Under the pieces are notes generated by a model. The model made no database searches, was not told where the DNA came from, and saw only the letters and a list, made by a program, of their open reading frames with translations. From Acidimicrobiia bacterium (lineage in GTDB: Bacteria > Actinomycetota > Acidimicrobiia > Acidimicrobiales > Bin134): a stretch of DNA of 64,000 bases. Both the position numbers and the translations under genes were made by a program. This document shows positions 49,961 through 58,831 of the stretch, piece after piece; the stretch's first letter is position 1; the number at the start of each line of letters is the position of its first letter. The stretch covers positions 62,001 through 126,000 of the forward strand of contig JAJEGM010000032.1 of the NCBI GenBank assembly GCA_022819825.1, given 5' to 3'.

Positions 49961-51367
49961 ATGGCAGCGACAGCCACCATCTCGTTGCCGGGTGAAGTGC
50001 CCGAGCAGTGGGCTCTGGGCGACTGGACCGTGCCCAAGGGCCGCTATTTGGATCCCGACTTTCTCGCTCTCGAATACGAGCGACTATTCCCCTGCGTTTG
50101 GCAGATGGCGTGTCGCGAGGAAGAGCTCCCCGAACCCGGGAGTTTCTACGAGTACACGATCGGGCGGCAATCGATACTCGTGGTGCGACAGGTGGATGGT
50201 TCGCTCGCCGCGCTCCACAATGCCTGCTCGCATCGGGGGATGCGCATTATCGGCGGCGCTGGTCGGGTCGACGAATTCCGCTGCCGGTTCCACGGCTGGC
50301 GCTACGGGCTCGACGGTGCCAACACGTTCATGTTCATGGAGGAAGAGTTCGCCGAGCGCCCGGTGGAGTGCCGGAATCTGCGAGCCGTGCATGTCGACAC
50401 ATGGGGCGGCTGGGTGTTCGTTCACATGGGCGACGAGCCCGAGCCGCTGCTCGACTGGCTCGACCCTCTTCCAACGCTCCTTGCCCCATTCAACCTCGAG
50501 GGGATGCGCTACGCCTGGCGAAAGAGCACGGTCGTGCCCTCGAATTGGAAGACGCTCCTCGATGCTTTTGTCGAGGGTTGGCACAACGTGGGGACTCATC
50601 CCCAGATGCTGCGGGTGGACGAGGGGGATCCGCCCTCGGCCCGGCCCGCGACCGTCGAGGAGTTCGCCCACGGGGCGTGGACCCCGTCGGTTATGTATCG
50701 AAACCACTCGCGTTTCATCTACCAACCCCGTCCGTTCACCGGAGTCGTCGATCCCGGGCGCGCCGAGCGAGTGTCCCGTCCCGAATACTTCGCGACGATG
50801 ATGGCCTACCAGAACAAGCACATCGGGTCGCTGGCCACCGAACGCGACGTCCGTGCCGCCCGTTCGCTCGTCGGCCGCGACATCGACGGTCCGGTTTTCC
50901 CCGCCTACCTACAGGCCTGCAAGGAGTTCGCTCAGAAAGAAGGGGTGGAGGGGTACCCCGACATGACCGTTGAGGAGTTCAACGCGGGCAACGGCGACTG
51001 GCATGTCACTCCCACGATGGTGTTCTTGGTAGAGCAGTCGTGCTTGCTCGGCTACCGCATGCGCCCGAATGGAGACGACCCCGACTCGTGCATCTGGGAC
51101 GTCTACTCGCTCGAGCACTTCCGTTCCGACGAGGTGCCCGACACCAAGTGGGAGCACTACCCCGTCTGGCGAGACCACGATTGGGGCCAGCTGATCACCC
51201 AGGATCTCAAAAACCTCGGCGACATCCAGCGGGGAATGCACAGCCAGGGCTTTCAAGAACTCTGGATCAACATGAAGCAGGAAGGGGCGGTGATCAACCA
51301 TCACCGCATCGCCGACCGGTTCCTGTTCGGAGTCGACCACGGTGAGCCGCCGCCGTTCGAGATGTAG
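49961..51367 (+). CDS. Rieske-type non-heme iron oxygenase alpha subunit
   Basis: A 468-residue ring-hydroxylating oxygenase. Rieske ligands are C89-x-H91 (NACSHRG) and C108-x2-H111 (CRFHGWRY). The mononuclear iron site is EGWHNVGTH (H208, H213). GGGAGGAT precedes the ATG. Such enzymes hydroxylate aromatic, steroid or terpenoid substrates, using a reductase and a ferredoxin not seen nearby. It is longer than 3-ketosteroid 9-alpha-hydroxylase (KshA) and lacks KshA-like features that I can recognise, so a steroid role remains inference. Confidence 0.9.
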   Translation: MAATATISLPGEVPEQWALGDWTVPKGRYLDPDFLALEYERLFPCVWQMACREEELPEPGSFYEYTIGRQSILVVRQVDGSLAALHNACSHRGMRIIGGAGRVDEFRCRFHGWRYGLDGANTFMFMEEEFAERPVECRNLRAVHVDTWGGWVFVHMGDEPEPLLDWLDPLPTLLAPFNLEGMRYAWRKSTVVPSNWKTLLDAFVEGWHNVGTHPQMLRVDEGDPPSARPATVEEFAHGAWTPSVMYRNHSRFIYQPRPFTGVVDPGRAERVSRPEYFATMMAYQNKHIGSLATERDVRAARSLVGRDIDGPVFPAYLQACKEFAQKEGVEGYPDMTVEEFNAGNGDWHVTPTMVFLVEQSCLLGYRMRPNGDDPDSCIWDVYSLEHFRSDEVPDTKWEHYPVWRDHDWGQLITQDLKNLGDIQRGMHSQGFQELWINMKQEGAVINHHRIADRFLFGVDHGEPPPFEM

Positions 51368-51377
51368 CCCTTGGAGT

Positions 51378-51408
51378 GAACAATCACACTCTGTGTGTTC
51401 TGTTGTTC
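51378..51408. promoter_or_regulatory. Nested inverted repeat between the Rieske and acyl-CoA dehydrogenase genes
   Basis: GAACAA and TTGTTC enclose CACAC-TCT-GTGTG. It lies in the 72-bp gap, one of the longest inside this operon. It may be a stem-loop that modulates read-through or an operator for an internal promoter. Confidence 0.35.
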
Positions 51409-51439
51409 CATCAAGCCCTCACGCACTACCCTCGACGGA

Positions 51440-52663
51440 ATGGACCTGGAGTTGGGGCCTCACCACGCGCAGTTGCGCGAGGACGTCCGCGCCTTTCTCG
51501 ACGAGCACTGGCCCGCCGATGACGAAAAAGCGTTTCGTCAACGCGCGATCGACCGAGGCCTCATTTATCGGCACGTGCCGAGGGATTACGGCGGCTCCGA
51601 GCAGCCCACCGACCCGATTGCCGACGACATAATCGAGCAAGAGTTCACCGATCGACGCGCCCCCCTGGGAATAGTCGGCGAGGGGCCCGACATGATCGTA
51701 CCCACGCTCCTCTCCCAAGGCACCGAGGACCAGCGCAGAGAGTTCATCGCGCCCACGCTGCTCGGCGACATCATTTGGTGCCAGGGATACAGCGAGCCCA
51801 CTGCCGGCAGCGATCTCGCATCCCTCAAGAGTCGGGCTGAACTCGACGGAGATGAGTGGGTGATCCATGGCCACAAGGTTTGGAACACCGGAGCGCATAA
51901 CGCCCACTGGATGTTCGGCCTGTTCCGAACTGAACCCGAGAATCCCCGCCATGGGGGCCTGACCTTCCTCCTGATACCCATGGACCAACCGGGAATCGAG
52001 GTTCAGCCGATCAAGGCGATGACGGGCCATCACGAGTTCAATGAGGTCTTTCTGGAAGGTGCCCGCACCCCGGTGCGCTACACCGTCGGCGAGCGGGGCA
52101 ACGGCTGGGCCGTGTCGCGAAACCTTCTGGTCCACGAACGAAATCTGATGGGTTTCCGCTCTCAGCAGCTCTTCAACAGCATCGTCGACCGGGCCAGAGA
52201 CACCATTATCGGCGGCGGGTCTGCGCTTGAAGACCGCACGCTCCGCCGCACCTTGGTCGACCTTGAAGCCGACCTGTTAGCAGCTCGATATTCCCGATAT
52301 CGGGCCCTTTCCAACGTCAAGCGGGGAGGCGACCCGAACGCGGCGCTGGCCGGGGTCGTCAAGAAACTCCATGCCACCAAACTCGTCAAGCAATTGGTGC
52401 AAGTCGGCATCGATCTGGCCGGAGCCGACGAGGCCCTGCGCGATCCTGGCGACGCAACGGTCGATCTCGGTCGAGCCAATGAGCCGGGAGGATGGGCCCT
52501 GAACTACATGTTCACCCATGCGGTTGCCATCGGCGGAGGCGCGCCCAACATCCAGCGCAACATCATTGGTGAGCGCGGGTTGGGACTTCCCCGCGATCTG
52601 CGCACGCCAACAGTGGAAACCGCTCGCACATCAAACCCGAACCGCGGAGATGGCCCCTCATGA
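51440..52663 (+). CDS. Acyl-CoA dehydrogenase, canonical (alpha-like) subunit
   Basis: A 407-residue acyl-CoA dehydrogenase with the flavin and substrate motif CQGYSEPTAGSDLASLKSR and the usual C-terminal helical domain ending APNIQRNIIGERGLGLPRD. The ATG at 51440 gives the family-standard start. Its stop overlaps the ATG of the HpaB-like gene. With the diverged dehydrogenase at 54046 it looks like an alpha2beta2 enzyme, as in actinobacterial steroid side-chain degradation, except that another gene lies between. Confidence 0.88.
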   Translation: MDLELGPHHAQLREDVRAFLDEHWPADDEKAFRQRAIDRGLIYRHVPRDYGGSEQPTDPIADDIIEQEFTDRRAPLGIVGEGPDMIVPTLLSQGTEDQRREFIAPTLLGDIIWCQGYSEPTAGSDLASLKSRAELDGDEWVIHGHKVWNTGAHNAHWMFGLFRTEPENPRHGGLTFLLIPMDQPGIEVQPIKAMTGHHEFNEVFLEGARTPVRYTVGERGNGWAVSRNLLVHERNLMGFRSQQLFNSIVDRARDTIIGGGSALEDRTLRRTLVDLEADLLAARYSRYRALSNVKRGGDPNAALAGVVKKLHATKLVKQLVQVGIDLAGADEALRDPGDATVDLGRANEPGGWALNYMFTHAVAIGGGAPNIQRNIIGERGLGLPRDLRTPTVETARTSNPNRGDGPS

Positions 52664-54030
52664 TGACTGGAGACGAGTATCGGGCGTCGCTGCGCGATGG
52701 CCGACGGATCTACTACGACGGCGAACTAGTCGAAGACGTGACGACCCATCCCCGAATGCAGGGCTCGGTCGACCTCATCGCGGCGGGCTACGACGCTTAT
52801 GCCGATTCTGGCCCGGAGGCCTTCGCCGAGGCTTATGAAGCACCGCGCTCTTCTGCGGAACTGCGTGAGCGACTCGAGCTTCTCACCAAATGGGACACGT
52901 CTCTCGTCACCACCCTGGAGAGCCTGAACGCCTTGCGCACCGCGGCGGGCCGCATGGGAAACGATGTCTACAGCAGCCGCATCGAGGACTACATCGCCTG
53001 GTGCCAAGAAAACGACGTTCGCTGCGTCCAAACCATCAGTGACGCCAAGGGCCACCGGAACCTGTCACCAGCCAAACAGGACGACCCCGACGTCTACACC
53101 CGCATCGTCGAGGAACGGGCCGATGGCATCGTCATCCGAGGCGCCAAGCTCCACATATCGGCGGCCGCGGTCACCCATGAGATGGTGATCATGCCCACCA
53201 AGATGATGCGCCCGGGCGAAGAGCAGTGGTCGGTGGCATGTGCGGTGCCGATGAATGCGCCGGGAGTCATCGTGCTCAACACCACCGTGTCGCCCCGCCT
53301 CGATGAGCTCGACGAGCACCCCTACAGCCGGACCCGATCCATGCCTGAGGGATTCGTGGTCTTCGAGGACGTATTCGTTCCGAACGAGCGCGTGTTCCTC
53401 TGCGGAGAAGTCGAGCATTCCGCGACCTTTGCCCACTCACTGGGGCTGTGGCAGCGAGCCGGGGGCATTGCCCACATGGCTGAGAACTTCGACATACTCG
53501 TCGGCCTGGCTCGCCTGCTGGCCGAGGCCAACGGAACCGAGCGCATCAACCACATCAAGGACAAGATCGCCGAGATGGTGATCCACGCCACCTTGGTTCG
53601 AGCGGGGTTTGAGGCCGCGGTCACCAACGTCTCCACCACCCCCGAGGGATGGGTCACGCCGAACGAGCTCTACACGAATGCGGCGAAGTATTTCGGCGCC
53701 AAAGAGTTCCCTCGCATGCTCAGCCTCATCCACGACATCGGAGGCGGGTCGATCGTCACCGCCCCGCTTCCCGGCGATCTCGCCAATCCGGAGACCCGGC
53801 CACTGGTGGAGAAGTACATGCGAACGATGGAGGGGGTATCCGGTGAATACCGCACCAGGCTCTTCCACGCCGTGCGCGACATGACCGCCAGCGATTTCGG
53901 CGGATGGTGGCAGGTGGCCGTGAACATCAGCGGCGCTGGCCTCTATGCGCAAAAGCTCGTCACCACCAAGCACTACGACATGGAACACGCGAAGGCTGCC
54001 GCCCGCCGCGCCGCGGGTCTCGACGACTGA
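52660..54030 (+). CDS. HpaB/4-hydroxybutyryl-CoA dehydratase superfamily flavoprotein
   Basis: A 456-residue protein of the FAD-binding superfamily that joins 4-hydroxyphenylacetate 3-hydroxylase (HpaB) and 4-hydroxybutyryl-CoA dehydratase. Central elements SDAKGHRNLSPAKQDDPDVY (127-146) and ERADGIVIRGAKLHISAAAVTHEMVIMPT (152-180) are conserved in both. The [4Fe-4S] ligands of the dehydratase are not found: there is no CxxxC pair near residues 80-105, and the visible cysteines are C115, C122, C194 and one near 250. This favours a flavin hydroxylase or another activity. It is inserted between the two halves of an acyl-CoA dehydrogenase pair. Confidence 0.82.
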   Translation: MMTGDEYRASLRDGRRIYYDGELVEDVTTHPRMQGSVDLIAAGYDAYADSGPEAFAEAYEAPRSSAELRERLELLTKWDTSLVTTLESLNALRTAAGRMGNDVYSSRIEDYIAWCQENDVRCVQTISDAKGHRNLSPAKQDDPDVYTRIVEERADGIVIRGAKLHISAAAVTHEMVIMPTKMMRPGEEQWSVACAVPMNAPGVIVLNTTVSPRLDELDEHPYSRTRSMPEGFVVFEDVFVPNERVFLCGEVEHSATFAHSLGLWQRAGGIAHMAENFDILVGLARLLAEANGTERINHIKDKIAEMVIHATLVRAGFEAAVTNVSTTPEGWVTPNELYTNAAKYFGAKEFPRMLSLIHDIGGGSIVTAPLPGDLANPETRPLVEKYMRTMEGVSGEYRTRLFHAVRDMTASDFGGWWQVAVNISGAGLYAQKLVTTKHYDMEHAKAAARRAAGLDD

Positions 54031-54045
54031 AGATACGGGCCATTC

Positions 54046-55122
54046 GTGTACTTCGGCCTCACCGATGAACAGCTCATGATGCAGGACACGGTGCGGTCGG
54101 TGCTCGAGTCCGAATGCCCACCGCTGGCGATCTTGGAACAGCTCAAGACCTCAGTGGAGATGGCCGGTCCGTGGTCGACGCTCTCTGAGATGGGCGTACC
54201 GGGCCTTCTTGCCCCGGAGAAACTTGGCGGCGGCGGTTTCGAACTGCTCGATGCCGCGCTCGTGGCCGAGGTCAGCGGTGAGGGGGCACTCCCCGGGCCG
54301 CTGCTCGGCCACCAACTCGCCATGCTCGCCATCATCGGTGGAGGAAGCGACGAGCAAAAGGAGCGATGGGTGCCCTCGCTGGCCTCCGGTGAACGAGTCG
54401 GCACCATTGCCTGGGCCGAGTTGGGCGACCGCTGGGACCCGAACTCTTGGACGGTCCGCATCGAGAATGATCGGCTTTATGGGCAGAAGGTTCACGTCCC
54501 GGCCCCTGCACCGTCGGGCTTGGTGGTGGTCGGCACCGCGCCGGGTGGACTGGCGGTAATCGACGGTCCATCGACCGGCGTGGAGTTCCGCGATTTCGAC
54601 GGCATCGACCGCACCCGACCCTTGGTTGAAATGCAGTTCGACGGTGCTGTCGCTGAAGTGCTGCCGAGGGGGTCCGATGCGGCCAATCGCCTCCGAGATG
54701 CCGGATGCGCCCTTTTGGCCGCCGATGCCTTCGGGTGTGCCTCGCGGATCATGCGTGAGACCATCGACTACCTGTCGGAGCGGGAGCAGTTCGGCACCCG
54801 GCTGGTTCAGTTCCAGGGCGTCAAGCACGAACTGGCCAACATGGCGGTCGAGCTCGAGCCGACCCGGGCGCTCTGGTGGTACGCCGCCCACGCGCTAGAT
54901 CACGTCCCAGATGAGGGGCCGAGGGTTGCCGCCATTGCGAAAGCCACGATCGGCGACCGGGCCATGCGCATAGCCCGGGCTTGTGTCGATCTCCACGGTG
55001 CCATCGGCTATGCGTGGGAGACCCCGATCCACCTCTGGTACAAGCGCATCATGTTCGACCGGGCCTTTCTCGGTGGAAGCGGGTATCACCGCGACCGCGC
55101 CGCTGAACTGGCCGCCTGGTGA
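54046..55122 (+). CDS. Acyl-CoA dehydrogenase, diverged (beta-like) subunit
   Basis: A 358-residue shortened dehydrogenase with GLTDEQLMMQDTVRSVLESECP at the start, PEKLGGGGFELLDAALVAEVSGEGALPG and the C-terminal HGAIGYAWETPIHLWYKR. It lacks the SEP-x-AGSD motif of the full enzyme (only WAELGDRWDPNS is at that place), as do the non-catalytic or half-site subunits of heteromeric actinobacterial dehydrogenases. The GTG start is used. Its end overlaps the convergent fused dehydrogenase by 37 bases. Confidence 0.85.
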   Translation: MYFGLTDEQLMMQDTVRSVLESECPPLAILEQLKTSVEMAGPWSTLSEMGVPGLLAPEKLGGGGFELLDAALVAEVSGEGALPGPLLGHQLAMLAIIGGGSDEQKERWVPSLASGERVGTIAWAELGDRWDPNSWTVRIENDRLYGQKVHVPAPAPSGLVVVGTAPGGLAVIDGPSTGVEFRDFDGIDRTRPLVEMQFDGAVAEVLPRGSDAANRLRDAGCALLAADAFGCASRIMRETIDYLSEREQFGTRLVQFQGVKHELANMAVELEPTRALWWYAAHALDHVPDEGPRVAAIAKATIGDRAMRIARACVDLHGAIGYAWETPIHLWYKRIMFDRAFLGGSGYHRDRAAELAAW

Positions 55123-57191
55123 CCCGGCAAGTCGGCAATCTCGACCCCAACCGGGACCACACCGGTGCGGACCAAGTCGGCACCGACTTGACGGGCGAGC
55201 TCCACCGATCGGCCGAGAACGGCGTCGATCGTCAGCGCCCGGTGATACCAGCCGTGGTGGGGGTGCTCCTCGGTGAATCCGATGGCGCCAAGGGCCTGGA
55301 GGGTTTCCTTGCCCACGCGTCGGCCGACCCGGCCGGCTAGGAGCTTGGCCAGCGTGGTTGGTACCGGTGCCAGGGTCCTCGATGCGGTATCGCACACCTC
55401 GCGCAGCGAGGTCCTGGCAATGTGGGCTTCGGCAAGCATGAACTGCACGGCTTGGAAGCTATTGAGCGGAGCACCGAACTGCTCGCGGTCGGCGGTGTGC
55501 TGGGCGGCAGCTTCGAACATGGCGTCGACCGCGCCCAGCGTCTCGCAGGCCAGCGCCCAACGACCGAGTGCCGTGGCTCGCTCTACGGTTTCGGGGTCGA
55601 ACGAGATCGCGGCCGACGTATCAGCGACTCCCGCTACGAGGCGGTCTTTCGACAAGAACTGAACGTCATCCACCCACGAGACCGCTTCCGCGTCGACGGT
55701 GATCCACCCATCGGCCGAGTCCAGCACGATTGTCGATGCTCCGGTGGCCGCCGCGTCGACGATCACCCGGGTCGATTGGCCACCGAGGTTCTCCGTGGCC
55801 AAGGCGAGTGTTGTACCTTCGCCGAGGACCGACGAGAGCAGGGTGGCGAGCGCCGTGGTTTGCTCGCCGGAGCGACCGGCCGCCTGGAACACGGCCGACA
55901 CTGCTTGCCGGTTGTCGGGGTCGTCGAGATCGGCCACCACATCGGCGAACCCAAGCGTCTCAAGACCCGAGTTCGCGCCAGCCGGATCCATCATTGCGGC
56001 GAGCGCCGCGTCCAAGTACTCGTCGGTGGGTGTCGAGTTCTTCCCGGAGATCAGCTGGCGGAAGATCGTGATGTTCTGGATCTGACGGGTTCCGCCCCAG
56101 ATCGGGATGGCATGCGTGAAGATCAGCTCTTCTTGCATCACCTCCTCACGCGCCGTGGGGGCCCACATATACCCAGAGGGGTGGGCTCGATCTGCGGTCT
56201 CGAAGAGGTACTGCTCGGTGTCGCCGAGCATCGCTTTATTGACCGCAGACTGCGGCCCCGGCTGGCCGTCGGCGGCGAGCTCGACCATGGTCGACCATGA
56301 GCGGGAGCGCATCGCGAATACGTCGGCGACGCTGTTGCCGAGACGCTCTATGTCGGACGGCTCGACGACCATCGGTGCGAACTCCGCCAACCGCTGAGTG
56401 ATGTAAGTGTTGCGTTGCCAGGCATACGACCCCCGTTCGCACGACAGCAGGTACATCGCAACCTCCCAACCTCCATCCACGTCCCCGACCAGTGCGTTGC
56501 CCGGCACGGTCACGTTCTCGAAGAAGATCTCAGCCAGTTCCGGGGAACCGTTGGATTGGTTGATCGGGGTGAGGGTGACTCCCGGCGCCTCGAGATCAAC
56601 CACGAACATGGTCAAGCCCCGGTGGCGGGATTCGGGCGTCCCCGTGCGTGCGATGAGCAGACACCACTTGGCCCACTTCGACCAGCTCGTCCAGATCTTG
56701 TGGCCGTTGAGTACCCAGTGGTCGCCGTCTCTCGTTGCATGTGTGCGCAGCGACGCCAGGTCGCTGCCCGCGCCGGGCTCGCTGAATCCCTGGCTCCAGG
56801 TCTCGTCTCCCCGCAGCATTCGAGGCAGGAGCTCAGCCATGAGGTCGGGATGGCCGTACTTGACGAGCGAGGGAAGAAGCACCTCAAGGTGCTCGTAGAC
56901 GAAGCGGGGCGGATAGCCGGCTAGGGCGAGTTCCTCGTAGATGGCAGCCCGGTGCAAGATGTTGCCCCCGCGTCCGCCGACCGACTCGGGCCATCCGAGG
57001 GTGGCCCACCCGGCCTCGTGCAGCGTTTTCTGTAGCCGTCTCAACAGGTCGACGCGATCATCAGCTTCGACATGGAGAACCCGCAGTTCGGCGAGATCGT
57101 CGCGACGATCCTCTAGCCAGCTTCGGAATGTGCTCGCCTCATCGGCCGGGCTGGCCGGTGGGGCAACCGATGAGAACTCATCTTGGGTCAC
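55086..57191 (-). CDS. Two-domain fused acyl-CoA dehydrogenase, reversed domain order
   Basis: A 701-residue fusion. Here the canonical unit comes first (1 to about 405; WSQGFSEPGAGSDLASLRT at 132-150; LIFTHAIPIWGGTRQIQNITIFRQLISG) and the diverged unit second (about 405-701; ADREQFGAPLNSFQAVQFMLAEAH, LGAIGFTEEHPHHGWYHR). That is opposite to the fused protein at 43378. The GTG at 57191, five bases after GGAG, overlaps the stop of the ligase as GTGA. It belongs to a leftward operon with the ligase and an amidohydrolase, and probably catalyses another round of alpha,beta-desaturation. Confidence 0.88.
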   Translation of the reverse strand: MTQDEFSSVAPPASPADEASTFRSWLEDRRDDLAELRVLHVEADDRVDLLRRLQKTLHEAGWATLGWPESVGGRGGNILHRAAIYEELALAGYPPRFVYEHLEVLLPSLVKYGHPDLMAELLPRMLRGDETWSQGFSEPGAGSDLASLRTHATRDGDHWVLNGHKIWTSWSKWAKWCLLIARTGTPESRHRGLTMFVVDLEAPGVTLTPINQSNGSPELAEIFFENVTVPGNALVGDVDGGWEVAMYLLSCERGSYAWQRNTYITQRLAEFAPMVVEPSDIERLGNSVADVFAMRSRSWSTMVELAADGQPGPQSAVNKAMLGDTEQYLFETADRAHPSGYMWAPTAREEVMQEELIFTHAIPIWGGTRQIQNITIFRQLISGKNSTPTDEYLDAALAAMMDPAGANSGLETLGFADVVADLDDPDNRQAVSAVFQAAGRSGEQTTALATLLSSVLGEGTTLALATENLGGQSTRVIVDAAATGASTIVLDSADGWITVDAEAVSWVDDVQFLSKDRLVAGVADTSAAISFDPETVERATALGRWALACETLGAVDAMFEAAAQHTADREQFGAPLNSFQAVQFMLAEAHIARTSLREVCDTASRTLAPVPTTLAKLLAGRVGRRVGKETLQALGAIGFTEEHPHHGWYHRALTIDAVLGRSVELARQVGADLVRTGVVPVGVEIADLPGHQAASSAARSR

Positions 57192-58831
57192 GTGTACTCC
57201 AATAGAAAGCCGCGGCCTCGGGCCTCGAACTGGTTTCGCAGGGTGGTGATGTCGTGGCTGGTCATGAGCCGATAGCCGTCGCCGTCTCTTAGCCATACGG
57301 GGTCGGGGCAATCCCACGACTCAGCCCGCAACTGTCGGGTAAGGATCTTGTTGGAGGATGTCATCGGGAGCTCCTCGCAAATCCGCACGTAGCGGGGCAG
57401 GGCCTTTGTCCCCAGGTCGGGCTGCTCGCGCAGGAACCGGGCGAAGGCCTGCGGCTCGAAGCTCTCGCCGTCCCGGAGCAAGATTGCGAGCATGATCTGG
57501 TCACCGACGTCAACGTCAGGCACACCGTAGGCACAGACCAACGCGGCGGACGGGAAGCGGGCCATAACCCCCTCGATCGTGACCGCGGCCATGTTCTCGC
57601 CGTCAACCCGCATCCAGTCAGAGTTGCGACCCAGCAAGTAGAAAAAACCGGCCTCATCTCGATAGCCGAGGTCGCCGGTCCAGAAGATGCCGTCGCGGGT
57701 CTTTTCCTGCTGGGCCTCGGGGTCATTCCAGTACCCCTCAAACTCAAGATCATCCGCAATTCGAGCGATCTCGCCAATCGCTTCATCGGGATTGGTCAAC
57801 CGCCCATCGGCGGTGAAGACAGCGGGATCTTTGGGCTGACCGGTGTCAGGGTCGAGGACCGTGCTACCGGGTACACCCTGCCCTAGGGCGCCTGGAGGCG
57901 TGTCGGGAGTGGCAAAGATGCTGACACCACCTTCTGACGATCCGTAGGAATCAGAGACCGGGCAGCCGAATCGCTCCTCGAATCGCCGGCAGTTTAGTGC
58001 CCCGCCTTCGTTGCCGAAGACGAAGCGCAGCGGGTTCTCGCGGTCTTCGGGCGACTCGGGGGTAGCCAGCACATAGGCGATTACCTTGCCCACGTAGTTG
58101 GCGAGGGTTGCGCCGTACTTGCGGATGTCTGGCATGAATTGCGATGCCGAGAAGCGCCGGCGGATGGCCAGGGTCGCCCCCCCGGCGAGCGCTGCGCTCC
58201 AGCCCGACATGATCCCATTGGCGTGGAAGAAGGGCATGACGGAATAGAGGGTGTCATTGCTGGTGATCTGCCGGTTCCGGGCGATCATTGGGGCAATGCC
58301 AGCAAGGCGGCTCTGGGAGCAGATTGACGCCTTCGGTTCACCTGAGGTGCCGGAAGTGAAGATCAACAGAAACGGAGCGGCTTCGTCGATCTCGACGGAC
58401 GGAGCGGCCTTGCCGGCGTGCTCCTGAACTGTCCCTCGCCACCTGTCGGACTCGATGACGTAGGTGGCGTCGGCCGAAACGCCGGTGTCGAGGCCATCGA
58501 GCAGAGGCAGGAACTTCTCCTCGGTGACGAGAACAGCGCACTCGGTGTGGCGTATGTCCCGCTCGAGACCCGATCCACGACGCGTTGGGTTGATGCCGAC
58601 GATTGCCCCCCCGGTAATGGCGGCAGCGCCCAGCAGGAAGACATAGTCGGGAACGTTCTCCAGCAGAACGCCGATGTGGAAGGGCTCCTCGTCGGGTCGA
58701 TGCGACAGCAGAACGTGAGCTCGGGCGATGGCCTCGTCGACATACTCGCGATAGGTCCACGACTGCTCGCCCGCCCGCAACCCAACAGCGTCATCATCGG
58801 CGCGGGCAATAACAAGATCGGCGATATTCAT
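57188..58831 (-). CDS. Acyl-CoA synthetase (AMP-forming), FadD17/FadD1-like
   Basis: A 547-residue ligase. The opening HIGVLLENVPDYVFLLGAAAITGGAIVGINPTRRG is characteristic of the FadD17/FadD1 group. ATP motif is IFTSGTSGEPKASICSQSR, adenine region YGSSEGG, hinge IFWTGDLGYRDEAGFFYLLGRNSDWMRVDGENMAAV and Lys in MTSSNKILTRQL. Starts and stops overlap both neighbours by four bases. It would activate an acid for the fused dehydrogenase that follows. Confidence 0.9.
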   Translation of the reverse strand: MNIADLVIARADDDAVGLRAGEQSWTYREYVDEAIARAHVLLSHRPDEEPFHIGVLLENVPDYVFLLGAAAITGGAIVGINPTRRGSGLERDIRHTECAVLVTEEKFLPLLDGLDTGVSADATYVIESDRWRGTVQEHAGKAAPSVEIDEAAPFLLIFTSGTSGEPKASICSQSRLAGIAPMIARNRQITSNDTLYSVMPFFHANGIMSGWSAALAGGATLAIRRRFSASQFMPDIRKYGATLANYVGKVIAYVLATPESPEDRENPLRFVFGNEGGALNCRRFEERFGCPVSDSYGSSEGGVSIFATPDTPPGALGQGVPGSTVLDPDTGQPKDPAVFTADGRLTNPDEAIGEIARIADDLEFEGYWNDPEAQQEKTRDGIFWTGDLGYRDEAGFFYLLGRNSDWMRVDGENMAAVTIEGVMARFPSAALVCAYGVPDVDVGDQIMLAILLRDGESFEPQAFARFLREQPDLGTKALPRYVRICEELPMTSSNKILTRQLRAESWDCPDPVWLRDGDGYRLMTSHDITTLRNQFEARGRGFLLEYT

